Assembly: GCA_028867675.1 (NCBI GenBank) | Contig: JAGWGA010000004.1 | Span: 19,334-83,333, forward strand | Direction of reading: 5' to 3' | Source of the DNA: Nitrososphaerota archaeon | GTDB lineage: Archaea > Thermoproteota > Nitrososphaeria > Nitrososphaerales > Nitrosopumilaceae | DNA length: 64,000 nucleotides | Shown here: one piece after another, positions 56,606 through 64,000 of the stretch | How positions within the stretch are numbered: position 1 is the stretch's first letter | Layout of the letters: each line of letters opens with the position of its first letter | Program-made: the position numbers and the translations under genes | The notes under the pieces: generated by a model | Seen by the model: only the letters and a program-made list of their open reading frames with translations | The model's database searches: none | What the model was told of the DNA's origin: nothing

Positions 56606-57598
56606 CTATTTTGGAACTTCGTATATTCTCTGACGAGTATCACGTAGTGAGACTCTTCTTTTGACATATCCTTTCTCAAGTAAGTGACTCAATGCAAGCC
56701 TAACGGTTCTGTCAGGAAGCAAAGTTTTTTCTGCCAGTTCTTTTTGAGTAAGAGAACCTTCGTATTCTAATGTCTTTAACAACAACTTTGAGCTTGGAGG
56801 CATGTTTAACAACTCATCTGCAAGCTTTACCTTTTTGGCCAACGCTGAAACAGTGGTAGAATCCTTTTTCATCCTAATCACATTTGCAGGTTGCGGGAAT
56901 TTTGTGCAGGTTACAGTTTTGTCAACTTTGAACCTATCTTTTCCATCAACTACAACTTCACATCTTAAACCAGATGAAATATCATCAATTTCTATTAAAG
57001 TATCTTCAGGAACTATTAGAGGGCGTCTTGTGTTATCAAGTGAGTTTACTGATACTATACAGAATACCTTAGAATTTTGATAAATTGCTGGACCTCCTGC
57101 AGACATTGAATATGCAGAAGAACCAATAGGTGTAGATATAATCAGACCGTCACTGCTGTCATGCCAAAGCTCTTCCCCGTTTACACGCAATACATGTTCT
57201 ACTAAAGTTGCACTCTTTGAAGAAAAGATTGCAACATCGTTTAGAGCTGGGTAGATTGATTTGTCATCAATTTTTACGCCAACTCTTGGAAGAGCTTCAA
57301 TTGAAAAATCACCTTTTTTTAATCGGTTAAGGTATAACGGAAATTGTTTAAGATCAGTTTGTGCTAAAAAGCCACTTGATTCATACTCGTTTATTCCAAG
57401 TACTGGTATTGTTGAATTTATAAAATGATGAAAATAATTTCTGACTCCACGGTCTCCTCCTGTTACAATAACATAGTCAGTATCCTTCCCAAGTGGTTTT
57501 TTTCCAAGAGTTATAGATTCTATCCCGTGGCTCTCAAGTGAAAGTTTGAGTGATTTTACAGTATGTTCCTGATCCTGACTAAATAATGCAACTTTCAC
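56606..57598 (-). CDS. NAD kinase with C-terminal winged-helix domain
   Basis: YVIVTGGDRGVRNYFH...DGLIISTPIGSSAYSMSAGGP...GKDRFKVDKT; C-terminal SLTQKELAEKTLLPDRTVRLALSHLLEKGYVKRRVS. Confidence 0.92.
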   Translation of the reverse strand: MKVALFSQDQEHTVKSLKLSLESHGIESITLGKKPLGKDTDYVIVTGGDRGVRNYFHHFINSTIPVLGINEYESSGFLAQTDLKQFPLYLNRLKKGDFSIEALPRVGVKIDDKSIYPALNDVAIFSSKSATLVEHVLRVNGEELWHDSSDGLIISTPIGSSAYSMSAGGPAIYQNSKVFCIVSVNSLDNTRRPLIVPEDTLIEIDDISSGLRCEVVVDGKDRFKVDKTVTCTKFPQPANVIRMKKDSTTVSALAKKVKLADELLNMPPSSKLLLKTLEYEGSLTQKELAEKTLLPDRTVRLALSHLLEKGYVKRRVSLRDTRQRIYEVPK

Positions 57599-57630
57599 AG
57601 CCTTGATTCATCCCTTTAGACAATAAAAGC

Positions 57631-58506
57631 CTAGACACTTGAGAACTGCATCAAGTTGTAGAGATATGCGGCATTTCTCTCTGTATCGCCACCAGCAGGA
57701 ATCTTTTCGAGTCCAGTGGCTCTTGTTTCAAGAGCAGCTTGTGCAGCACCCACTGCAAAACAGATTGCCCAGATAGGATCTTTTTCCTTCAAATACGAAC
57801 ATGAAAAAGCTGCACAGAATATGTCACCGACTCCAGTCGTATCACCTATTGACATATTTGGAATTTTTAGATGATACATCCTATCTTTTACAAGCATTGT
57901 GATGTTTTGTTTGTTAGTGTAAAGTACATGTTTGACACCCTTCTTTTGCAAAGCAAGCATTCCTTCTTTTTCCCTGAGACCTGTAAGATAAAATGCCTCT
58001 TCAGGGTCAGCCTTTATTGCAGTAATATGAGATAAATCGAGAAGTGTCTTTTCTAAAAATATTTTTCCATCAACATCCACCCTACGCAGATATCCTTGAG
58101 GATCAAGTAATGTAAAATCAAAGTTTTCTTTAATTCCATCCAATGTGTCTTCAGATATTTCATCAAAGACAGGACTTACAATTGCACCATCTGCATCAGA
58201 CTTTATTGATTCAATGGGCTCACATTTTGTTTTAAGATAAAGTTCACGCTCAGTTCCAAATATCTTTAACAAAAATCTTGTAGTAGGTTTGTCAATAATA
58301 GAATTTTGAGAAATGAAAATACCATTTTTTTCAAGTTCTGGGCGAAATAAAAAATCTGTTCCAATCTTTGTATGAAGGTCAATATCAAATTTCATATTTT
58401 TTGCAGTTAACCCACAGTAGCAAGCTGGACCTCCAGCAGTTTCAACTACTACATTATTTTGAGATATTTCATCTACTGTGCAGTGTGAGAAAATTGCAAT
58501 CTTCAT
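57631..58506 (-). CDS. PfkB-family carbohydrate/nucleoside kinase
   Basis: GGPACYCGLTAKNM...SIGDTTGVGDIFCAAFSCSYL (DTTGxGD). Confidence 0.9.
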   Translation of the reverse strand: MKIAIFSHCTVDEISQNNVVVETAGGPACYCGLTAKNMKFDIDLHTKIGTDFLFRPELEKNGIFISQNSIIDKPTTRFLLKIFGTERELYLKTKCEPIESIKSDADGAIVSPVFDEISEDTLDGIKENFDFTLLDPQGYLRRVDVDGKIFLEKTLLDLSHITAIKADPEEAFYLTGLREKEGMLALQKKGVKHVLYTNKQNITMLVKDRMYHLKIPNMSIGDTTGVGDIFCAAFSCSYLKEKDPIWAICFAVGAAQAALETRATGLEKIPAGGDTERNAAYLYNLMQFSSV

Positions 58507-58577
58507 TTAATTTCTTGCCAATACCTTTCCATTTGAACATATGTTTTGAGCACAAATCATCTAAAAATTTTCAAACT

Positions 58578-58895
58578 TTATACAATTAATTGATGATTTT
58601 GCAAATTATAACCAGGTTTGATTTTATTTTTCAAATAAGGAATTAGTTCTCCCAGATCTATTATAACTTCATGAATTTTGTTTTTTTGGTACATACTAAG
58701 TTTAGAACCCATTCTCTGCTCATATTCTGAAATTTCTAAGAAAAGCTTTTGACATTTGTTTATGAGTTCATGTGTGTTTTTAACAGGGTCAGAACAATTA
58801 TTCCAATTCCAGTTAAGTTTTAAAATTTCTTCAGATATCTCGTAGACTTTAATGACCTTAAGCAAACCCTCTTCATCAAAACGTTCAGTCATCAC
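58578..58895 (-). CDS. Hypothetical protein, 105 aa
   Basis: Intact ORF; no family recognised. Confidence 0.55.
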   Translation of the reverse strand: MMTERFDEEGLLKVIKVYEISEEILKLNWNWNNCSDPVKNTHELINKCQKLFLEISEYEQRMGSKLSMYQKNKIHEVIIDLGELIPYLKNKIKPGYNLQNHQLIV

Positions 58896-58966
58896 TAATT
58901 TGATATCTAGAGATGGTTTATGGATCTAATGGATCTAAAAGGACAGACACGCTAGTTAGCTAAAAG

Positions 58967-58985
58967 ATCCCATAATTTTTGGGAT
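58967..58985. terminator. Small hairpin
   Basis: ATCCCA...TGGGAT around AT-rich loop. Confidence 0.25.
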
Positions 58986-59036
58986 GTTGAATGACCAGAT
59001 GCGCAATTTTCAAAGTTTGGGTTTTTAATTTTCCAT

Positions 59037-59141
59037 CTAGTCTTTTTTCTGACCCTTTAGACATGATTGACAGACTATCTTGCCTTTTTGTACTACCACA
59101 TCAACATTTGAGCTCAGACAAACGTGGCAAAGGCCGCGCAT
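59037..59141 (-). CDS. Zinc-ribbon microprotein (34 aa), not in the ORF track
   Basis: MRGLCHVCLSSNVDVVVQKGKIVCQSCLKGQKKD*; two CxxC knuckles. Confidence 0.6.
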   Translation of the reverse strand: MRGLCHVCLSSNVDVVVQKGKIVCQSCLKGQKKD

Positions 59142-59352
59142 GGTTCACCTAAAAGAATATGAAATTTAAATTTTTAACACATATTCAATGCGAGGTCTTT
59201 TCTATCTAGATCATATCATTTATTGGAGAATATGTAGTCCACAAAATTTCAAACAATAGTAGAAACTAGACAGATTAAAGATCCATTAGGGTCTAATCTA
59301 GCAAAAACAAGGTGTCAAATATCGTTATAAAGAGGCTCTATACAGGTAAAAC

Positions 59353-59640
59353 ATGCCATTAAAACGAGCTAGTCGTGGAAGACAAAAGGGAGGAAAGGGA
59401 TCAACTGGTCGTATCCAGTGTACAAATTGTGGTGCCACAGTCCCACGTGACAAGGCAAAGAAAGTAACTTCAAGACTAAACTTGGTCGAACACACTTTGG
59501 CTAAAGAGCTAAGAGCTCAAGGAGCATACATTGCATCACCTACAGTACTCAAGTGGTATTGTATTTCATGTGCAATTCACTTTGGAATTCTAAAAATCAG
59601 ATCAGCTGATTCAAGAAGACAAACCGGTAGACTACGATAG
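59353..59640 (+). CDS. rps26e: 30S ribosomal protein S26e
   Basis: RIQCTNCGATVPRDKAKKVTSR...WYCISCAIHFGILKIRSADSR. Confidence 0.96.
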   Translation: MPLKRASRGRQKGGKGSTGRIQCTNCGATVPRDKAKKVTSRLNLVEHTLAKELRAQGAYIASPTVLKWYCISCAIHFGILKIRSADSRRQTGRLR

Positions 59641-59641
59641 T

Positions 59642-60235
59642 CTAATCTTTTATTGCACGAGCAGTAGTTATTATTCTCTGAACAAATGTAATTCCTGCAA
59701 TTATTGCAACAATGATTACAGCGTAGTTTAGAAATCCGATCATACCAATGATTGCAATTACAAGTAATCTCTCTGCTCTCTCACCAATGCCTATTCCTTG
59801 AAGTTGAACTCCCAGAGATTCTGCTCTTGCTCTAGTATAGCTAACAAGTAGAGATAATCCAATTGCCAACAGTACAAGATATCCTTGAGAATATCCACCG
59901 ATTAAAATTCCCAGAAATATTGCTACTTCAGCAATCTTGTCAAATACAGAATCAAGAAATGCTCCTTTTTTAGATGTCTTTCCAGTAATACGTGCGACTT
60001 GACCATCTACGATATCAAAAAATCCAGAAACAAGTAACAAAATTCCTCCCAAGATAAAAGAATATTCGAGATGAATAGCGTAAATTATTGCAGATGCAAA
60101 TGCAAAACAAAGTCCAACTGCAGTCCAGAAATTTGCAGATAGTCCAGTAGATGCAAAGACTTTCCCAATTTTCTGCAGGGTCGGCTTTAGACCTTCTCTA
60201 AAGTTGTTAAGCATTTGATACCAGCCATTTGACAA
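59642..60235 (-). CDS. CDP-alcohol phosphatidyltransferase family protein
   Basis: GGILLLVSGFFDIVDGQVARITGKTSKKGAFLDSVFDKIAEV (DxxDGxxAR...GxxxDxxxD). Confidence 0.93.
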   Translation of the reverse strand: MSNGWYQMLNNFREGLKPTLQKIGKVFASTGLSANFWTAVGLCFAFASAIIYAIHLEYSFILGGILLLVSGFFDIVDGQVARITGKTSKKGAFLDSVFDKIAEVAIFLGILIGGYSQGYLVLLAIGLSLLVSYTRARAESLGVQLQGIGIGERAERLLVIAIIGMIGFLNYAVIIVAIIAGITFVQRIITTARAIKD

Positions 60236-60333
60236 TAATTTATACCATATATCTTAGAGCATATTTACTAAAATTCTCAGAAATTGAATAAAATATCAAA
60301 AAATCTGATATAATAGTGCGTTTTAGAACTCTC

Positions 60334-60546
60334 ATGGGCCTCATAGCAAAAGGTGCAAAATGTAGTGTCACAGGCTGCGGCGAGGATGGCGTTCGTTCGC
60401 TTACTGCCTCAAAGGTAGAAGGAACAGGAGTAGGTATTCCACACGGTTTGAAAAAAGCAATTCTTTGCAAAGAACATTACAAAGAGTGGAAAAAAGCAAC
60501 AAAAGATGATAGAGATACCGAAAAAGCCAGATTCAGCAGATATTAG
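60334..60546 (+). CDS. Small conserved-looking Cys-containing protein
   Basis: MGLIAKGAKCSVTGCGEDGVRSL...AILCKEHYKEWKK; putative CxxxC...CxxH zinc site. Confidence 0.65.
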   Translation: MGLIAKGAKCSVTGCGEDGVRSLTASKVEGTGVGIPHGLKKAILCKEHYKEWKKATKDDRDTEKARFSRY

Positions 60547-60575
60547 ACAATTAAAAATAATTACATCTTTTTGAT

Positions 60576-61637
60576 TTATTTTTTGTTAAAGTAGGCTTTA
60601 GACAAGTCATCATAGTATTTGCCTAATTTTTTATACAGTCTCTTTGGTTTTCTTGGCTTTTCATTACTTAGGGCATAGAGACAAAGTATCGGAAATGCAA
60701 TAGTTGCATCAGTGTAAACCATTATCACATCTTCATGGGCATCTTTTACCTTACCCCAACTCTTTCCTTCTTGTAAAGTAGCTCCAGAGAGTCCACCAGT
60801 ATCAGGTCGAGCATCAGTAATTTGTATGATATAATTTTGACCACCGTGACCCAAACCAAGTATTTGATCTAATAATGGGCCTGTTTGTTGTGCAGTATTC
60901 TTTGGTACGCCTCCTCCCAACTCCAAAATACCGGATTTCTTTGAATTATACAAAATTGCAGCTTGTTCTATTATTTCCCTTACAAAGTCAAGACTATGAA
61001 TTTTATTTTCTAGCCTAAGTGGAGCTAGATCCAAGGCAAGTGATGAATCTTTTAGAGTCGACACATAGACAGGTACATCGTAATCATATGCAGTTACAAC
61101 AAAACTGCGCTCTGGGTTTTTAGAATGTAATTTAGAGTATTTACCCATGGCGTTACAAAATTCTGCAGTAGTAAACGGTTTGTCAAGCAAATCTTTTGTA
61201 AACATTTTTTGTACAATTTTGTCTTCAGCTTTGAGTGTCTCATCTCCCTTGATGTAGACATCACGTATTCTGACAATATCTTTCTCGTATAGTATCATGT
61301 CATCCACCTCAAAGTGACCTTGTTTTACTGGAAGATTCCATGCAAAATGATCCTCGTGATACACGTTTGCACCTGTAGAAACTATCCAGTCAACAAATCC
61401 ACGTTCTATTAACGATTTGAATAACCCTCCAAACCCAACAGGAGTCATTGCTCCTGCCACCGTAAGACAGATTGTTGCATCATCTTCAATCATTTTACAG
61501 TAAAGTTTTGCGGCATCTCCAAGCTGTCTTGCATTATAACCAGTACTTGCAAAAATTTCCACTAGATCATCTATTCCCATATTGGGCTTGATCTTCAAAT
61601 GAGGAATGTCTTTTCCCTTGAAGTTATGATGGTCCAC
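60576..61637 (-). CDS. dys: Deoxyhypusine synthase
   Basis: FASTGYNARQLGDAAKLYCKMI...GAMTPVGFGGLFKSLIERGFVDWIVSTGANVYHEDHF. Confidence 0.97.
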   Translation of the reverse strand: MDHHNFKGKDIPHLKIKPNMGIDDLVEIFASTGYNARQLGDAAKLYCKMIEDDATICLTVAGAMTPVGFGGLFKSLIERGFVDWIVSTGANVYHEDHFAWNLPVKQGHFEVDDMILYEKDIVRIRDVYIKGDETLKAEDKIVQKMFTKDLLDKPFTTAEFCNAMGKYSKLHSKNPERSFVVTAYDYDVPVYVSTLKDSSLALDLAPLRLENKIHSLDFVREIIEQAAILYNSKKSGILELGGGVPKNTAQQTGPLLDQILGLGHGGQNYIIQITDARPDTGGLSGATLQEGKSWGKVKDAHEDVIMVYTDATIAFPILCLYALSNEKPRKPKRLYKKLGKYYDDLSKAYFNKK

Positions 61638-61725
61638 GAACGAGTACTTAATTTCGGGGTAAATAAATTCTCGTAAGGGTTACGAACAATAACAATTAAA
61701 AAAAGATTACAAGAAATATAGAAAC

Positions 61726-61845
61726 CTATTCTGGGATTTCTACTTCTCTTGTGTCATGTTTTGAGATTTCTTTATGCATAACAACATGAGACTTTTCTTT
61801 GAAAGTCAGATTACATCTGTAACAATGCCATGCTGTCATGCTCAT
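61726..61845 (-). CDS. C2H2 zinc-finger microprotein (39 aa), not in the ORF track
   Basis: MSMTAWHCYRCNLTFKEKSHVVMHKEISKHDTREVEIPE*. Confidence 0.6.
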   Translation of the reverse strand: MSMTAWHCYRCNLTFKEKSHVVMHKEISKHDTREVEIPE

Positions 61846-61897
61846 ATCAAATAATATGTATTTTTAATATATAAGACGTGTGCATGATTTGTACATT

Positions 61898-61906
61898 TGA
61901 TAATCA
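61898..61906. promoter_or_regulatory. TGATWATCA motif in divergent promoter
   Basis: TTGATAATCAA between C2H2 microprotein (-) and 61977 CDS (+). Confidence 0.45.
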
Positions 61907-61976
61907 ACAAAAAACTTGAAAAAATAAAGTAACTTTGTTACGTCATTGATAAATATCGATACAACAGTTAAACAAC

Positions 61977-62414
61977 ATGAAAGAAGAGATGGTAACCTTA
62001 TCAAATGTAGATGTGGACAATTTGATTATTTCAACAAAACAACACCTCCAAGAATTAAAGCTTGAAATCATACATGAGGAAAAGCATGAGAGTTATTGGA
62101 GTATAAAGGCACATAGAGGAGGAAAACTTGCAGCCGTAACTGGGAGCATAAGAGACGTAGAAATTCTCATAGTTGGAGAAGAAAACCATCATGAATTGAC
62201 TCTTAGAACAGGAGCCTGGGGGAGAGACATTGCAATACCAGCACTTTTAGCAAGCATTGTCTCAATTGCAGGAGCAGCGGCTGTTGCTGCCGCAGAGGTT
62301 TACCGTGCACATAAATTTGAAAAAGATTTTTGGGATTGGCTAAATAAACAGGTTTCAACATATGACAATAGTAAAATCAGTCCACCCAAACTTGTAAAGC
62401 CTACCGGCGTATAG
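61977..62414 (+). CDS. Hypothetical protein with C-terminal hydrophobic segment
   Basis: IAIPALLASIVSIAGAAAVAAAEVYRAHKFEKDFWDWL. Confidence 0.65.
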   Translation: MKEEMVTLSNVDVDNLIISTKQHLQELKLEIIHEEKHESYWSIKAHRGGKLAAVTGSIRDVEILIVGEENHHELTLRTGAWGRDIAIPALLASIVSIAGAAAVAAAEVYRAHKFEKDFWDWLNKQVSTYDNSKISPPKLVKPTGV

Positions 62415-62470
62415 AAACAGGTCTAAATCTTCCACATAGTATTTTAAGAACAAAATTTGTTTTGAATCAG

Positions 62471-64000
62471 ATGCAAGTTTTTCGAGAAGAAAAATGGAAT
62501 TTAAGCGAACTTGTAAAAAACCCAGATTCGCCTCAGTTTGCCAAGCGCCTAAAATCAATTCAGGATGAAGTAAAAAAATTTGAAAAGAACAAAAAATTAC
62601 TCAAACCTACAATTTCTGAAGGAAAATTTCTTTCAATGATTCACACTTTGGAAAAGATATCTGATGATTTTGGCAGAGTTGCAGGCTATGCATCGTTAGA
62701 GTATTCATCAGACACACAATCAGATAAAGCAACCGCCCTACAATCAAAAATGAGAAAGTTTGGAGCACAGATAGAAAACCAGACGTTATTTTTTGACCAA
62801 TGGTGGAAAAAACAAATCGATGAGAAAAATGCACAGAGATTGATGAAGTCGGCAGGAGAATTACACGAATTTCTACGTTACAAAAGACTACTTGCAAAAT
62901 ACTCCCTTACAGAGCCAGAAGAGAGGATAATTAACACATTAGATGTTACAGGTCATTCTGCACTTGTTAAGATCTATGACAAAATTACAAATGCATTTGT
63001 CTTTGAAGTAAAAATTGACGGTAAGACTAGAAGATACAATAGAGAGGAATTGTCAGTTCTAATTCGAAATCCCAAACCAAAAACAAGAGAGATTGCTTAC
63101 AAGGCACTACTATCAGAATTTGACAAAAATAAAGGAGTCCTAGGAGAGATTTATCAAAATATAGTTTCAAACTGGAAAGATGAATGTATCAACATACGAG
63201 GATATGCATCACCAATATCAGTTAGAAACATTGGAAATGATGTTGAAGACAAGACTGTGGATGCCCTTCTTTCAGTTTGTAAGAAAAACTCTGATGTATT
63301 TCGTAAGTTCTTTTTACAAAAGGCGCGCATTTTGAAAATGAAACGATTACGCAGATATGACATTTATGCGCCAGTTCAAAAAAAGGATGAAAAAAGATAC
63401 ACCTATGACATGGCTGTAAAACTTGTTCTTGAAACTCTGAATGATTTTAGTCCGCAATTAAGCGAATATGCCAAAAGAGTGTTTGTTAAAAGACATGTTG
63501 ATTCTACAATAAGACCAGGAAAAAGAAGCGGTGCGTTTTGTAGCACCATATCTCCAAAGGTAACACCATATGTCTTGGTAAATTTCAAAGGAAGAATTAA
63601 TGATGTCTTCACTTTGGCCCATGAGCTTGGCCATGCAATTCATAGTGTATCAGCTTCCGATAAATCAATATTCATAGCAGAGGCACCACTACCACTTGCT
63701 GAAACTGCTTCAACATTTTCTGAAATGTTGTTGTTCAACAAAATTTTGGACCAGATATCAGAAGGAGAACAACAATCAAACCTTGTAGAACATTTGGATG
63801 ACCTGTATGCCACCGTAGGACGCCAGGCATATTTTACACTCTTTGAAATTGCAGCACATGAAAAAATTGGCAATGGTGCAATGGTCCAAGATATAACATC
63901 AGAATACATGAAGACGCTAAAAGACCAATTTGGGGATTCTGTTACGATGACTCCAGACTTTGGAACAGAGTGGACATGTATCCCACACTTTTATCATTCT
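62471..64000 (+). CDS. pepF: M3-family oligoendopeptidase (PepF-like), 3'-truncated by the window edge; not in the ORF track
   Basis: Open from ATG 62471 to the window end (510 codons). MQVFREEKWNLSELVKNPDS...TLAHELGHAIHSVSA (HExxH at 63620). Confidence 0.93.
   Translation, partial: MQVFREEKWNLSELVKNPDSPQFAKRLKSIQDEVKKFEKNKKLLKPTISEGKFLSMIHTLEKISDDFGRVAGYASLEYSSDTQSDKATALQSKMRKFGAQIENQTLFFDQWWKKQIDEKNAQRLMKSAGELHEFLRYKRLLAKYSLTEPEERIINTLDVTGHSALVKIYDKITNAFVFEVKIDGKTRRYNREELSVLIRNPKPKTREIAYKALLSEFDKNKGVLGEIYQNIVSNWKDECINIRGYASPISVRNIGNDVEDKTVDALLSVCKKNSDVFRKFFLQKARILKMKRLRRYDIYAPVQKKDEKRYTYDMAVKLVLETLNDFSPQLSEYAKRVFVKRHVDSTIRPGKRSGAFCSTISPKVTPYVLVNFKGRINDVFTLAHELGHAIHSVSASDKSIFIAEAPLPLAETASTFSEMLLFNKILDQISEGEQQSNLVEHLDDLYATVGRQAYFTLFEIAAHEKIGNGAMVQDITSEYMKTLKDQFGDSVTMTPDFGTEWTCIPHFYHS

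Noticed and set aside
58921-58941. GGATCTAATGGATCTAA short direct repeat
   Set aside because: Two short copies only; no flanking structure to support a repeat element.
1-64000. CRISPR arrays, transposases, integrases, rRNA or tRNA genes
   Set aside because: No spaced direct-repeat array, recombinase-like ORF or rRNA-like segment was seen, and no tRNA was identified by eye; a tRNAscan run would be needed to exclude intron-containing tRNAs.

Overview
AT-rich archaeal chromosomal window that reads as a Nitrososphaerota (Thaumarchaeota) genome. Evidence: PEFG-CTERM secreted proteins, aRF1, ribosomal protein S26e, deoxyhypusine synthase, PAC2, PurP, GatCAB with AspRS, and cupredoxins. About 2.7-28 kb is a stress/metal/signalling neighbourhood. 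It contains 5 UspA proteins, 8 CBS-domain proteins plus one CBS/NAPRTase chimera, 2 Hsp20-like proteins, HtpX, NRAMP, MgtC, two cupredoxins, a class III cyclase-like protein with a RecA-like ATPase, and two divergent P-II proteins next to Amt. About 32-64 kb is mostly housekeeping: gatBAC-aspS, rlmN, purP, prf1, ilvD, trpEGDCBA, pyrG, NAD kinase, rpS26e, dys, pepF. The most interesting signals are: (1) a recurrent palindromic motif TGATWATCA in promoters of the stress genes, usually just upstream of the TATA box; (2) a structured ncRNA candidate at about 5122-5203 with an 11-bp closing stem and a correctly spaced TATA box; (3) a chimeric ORF joining a CBS N-terminus to a C-terminal piece of nicotinate phosphoribosyltransferase; (4) a set of unannotated Cys/zinc-finger microproteins (34-57 aa) absent from the ORF track; (5) near-perfect dyads at metal/redox gene promoters (NRAMP, ZIP/regulator, cupredoxin, thioredoxin). 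No rRNA, CRISPR array or mobile element was recognised, and no tRNA was found by eye. All calls come from reading the sequence; no database search was run.
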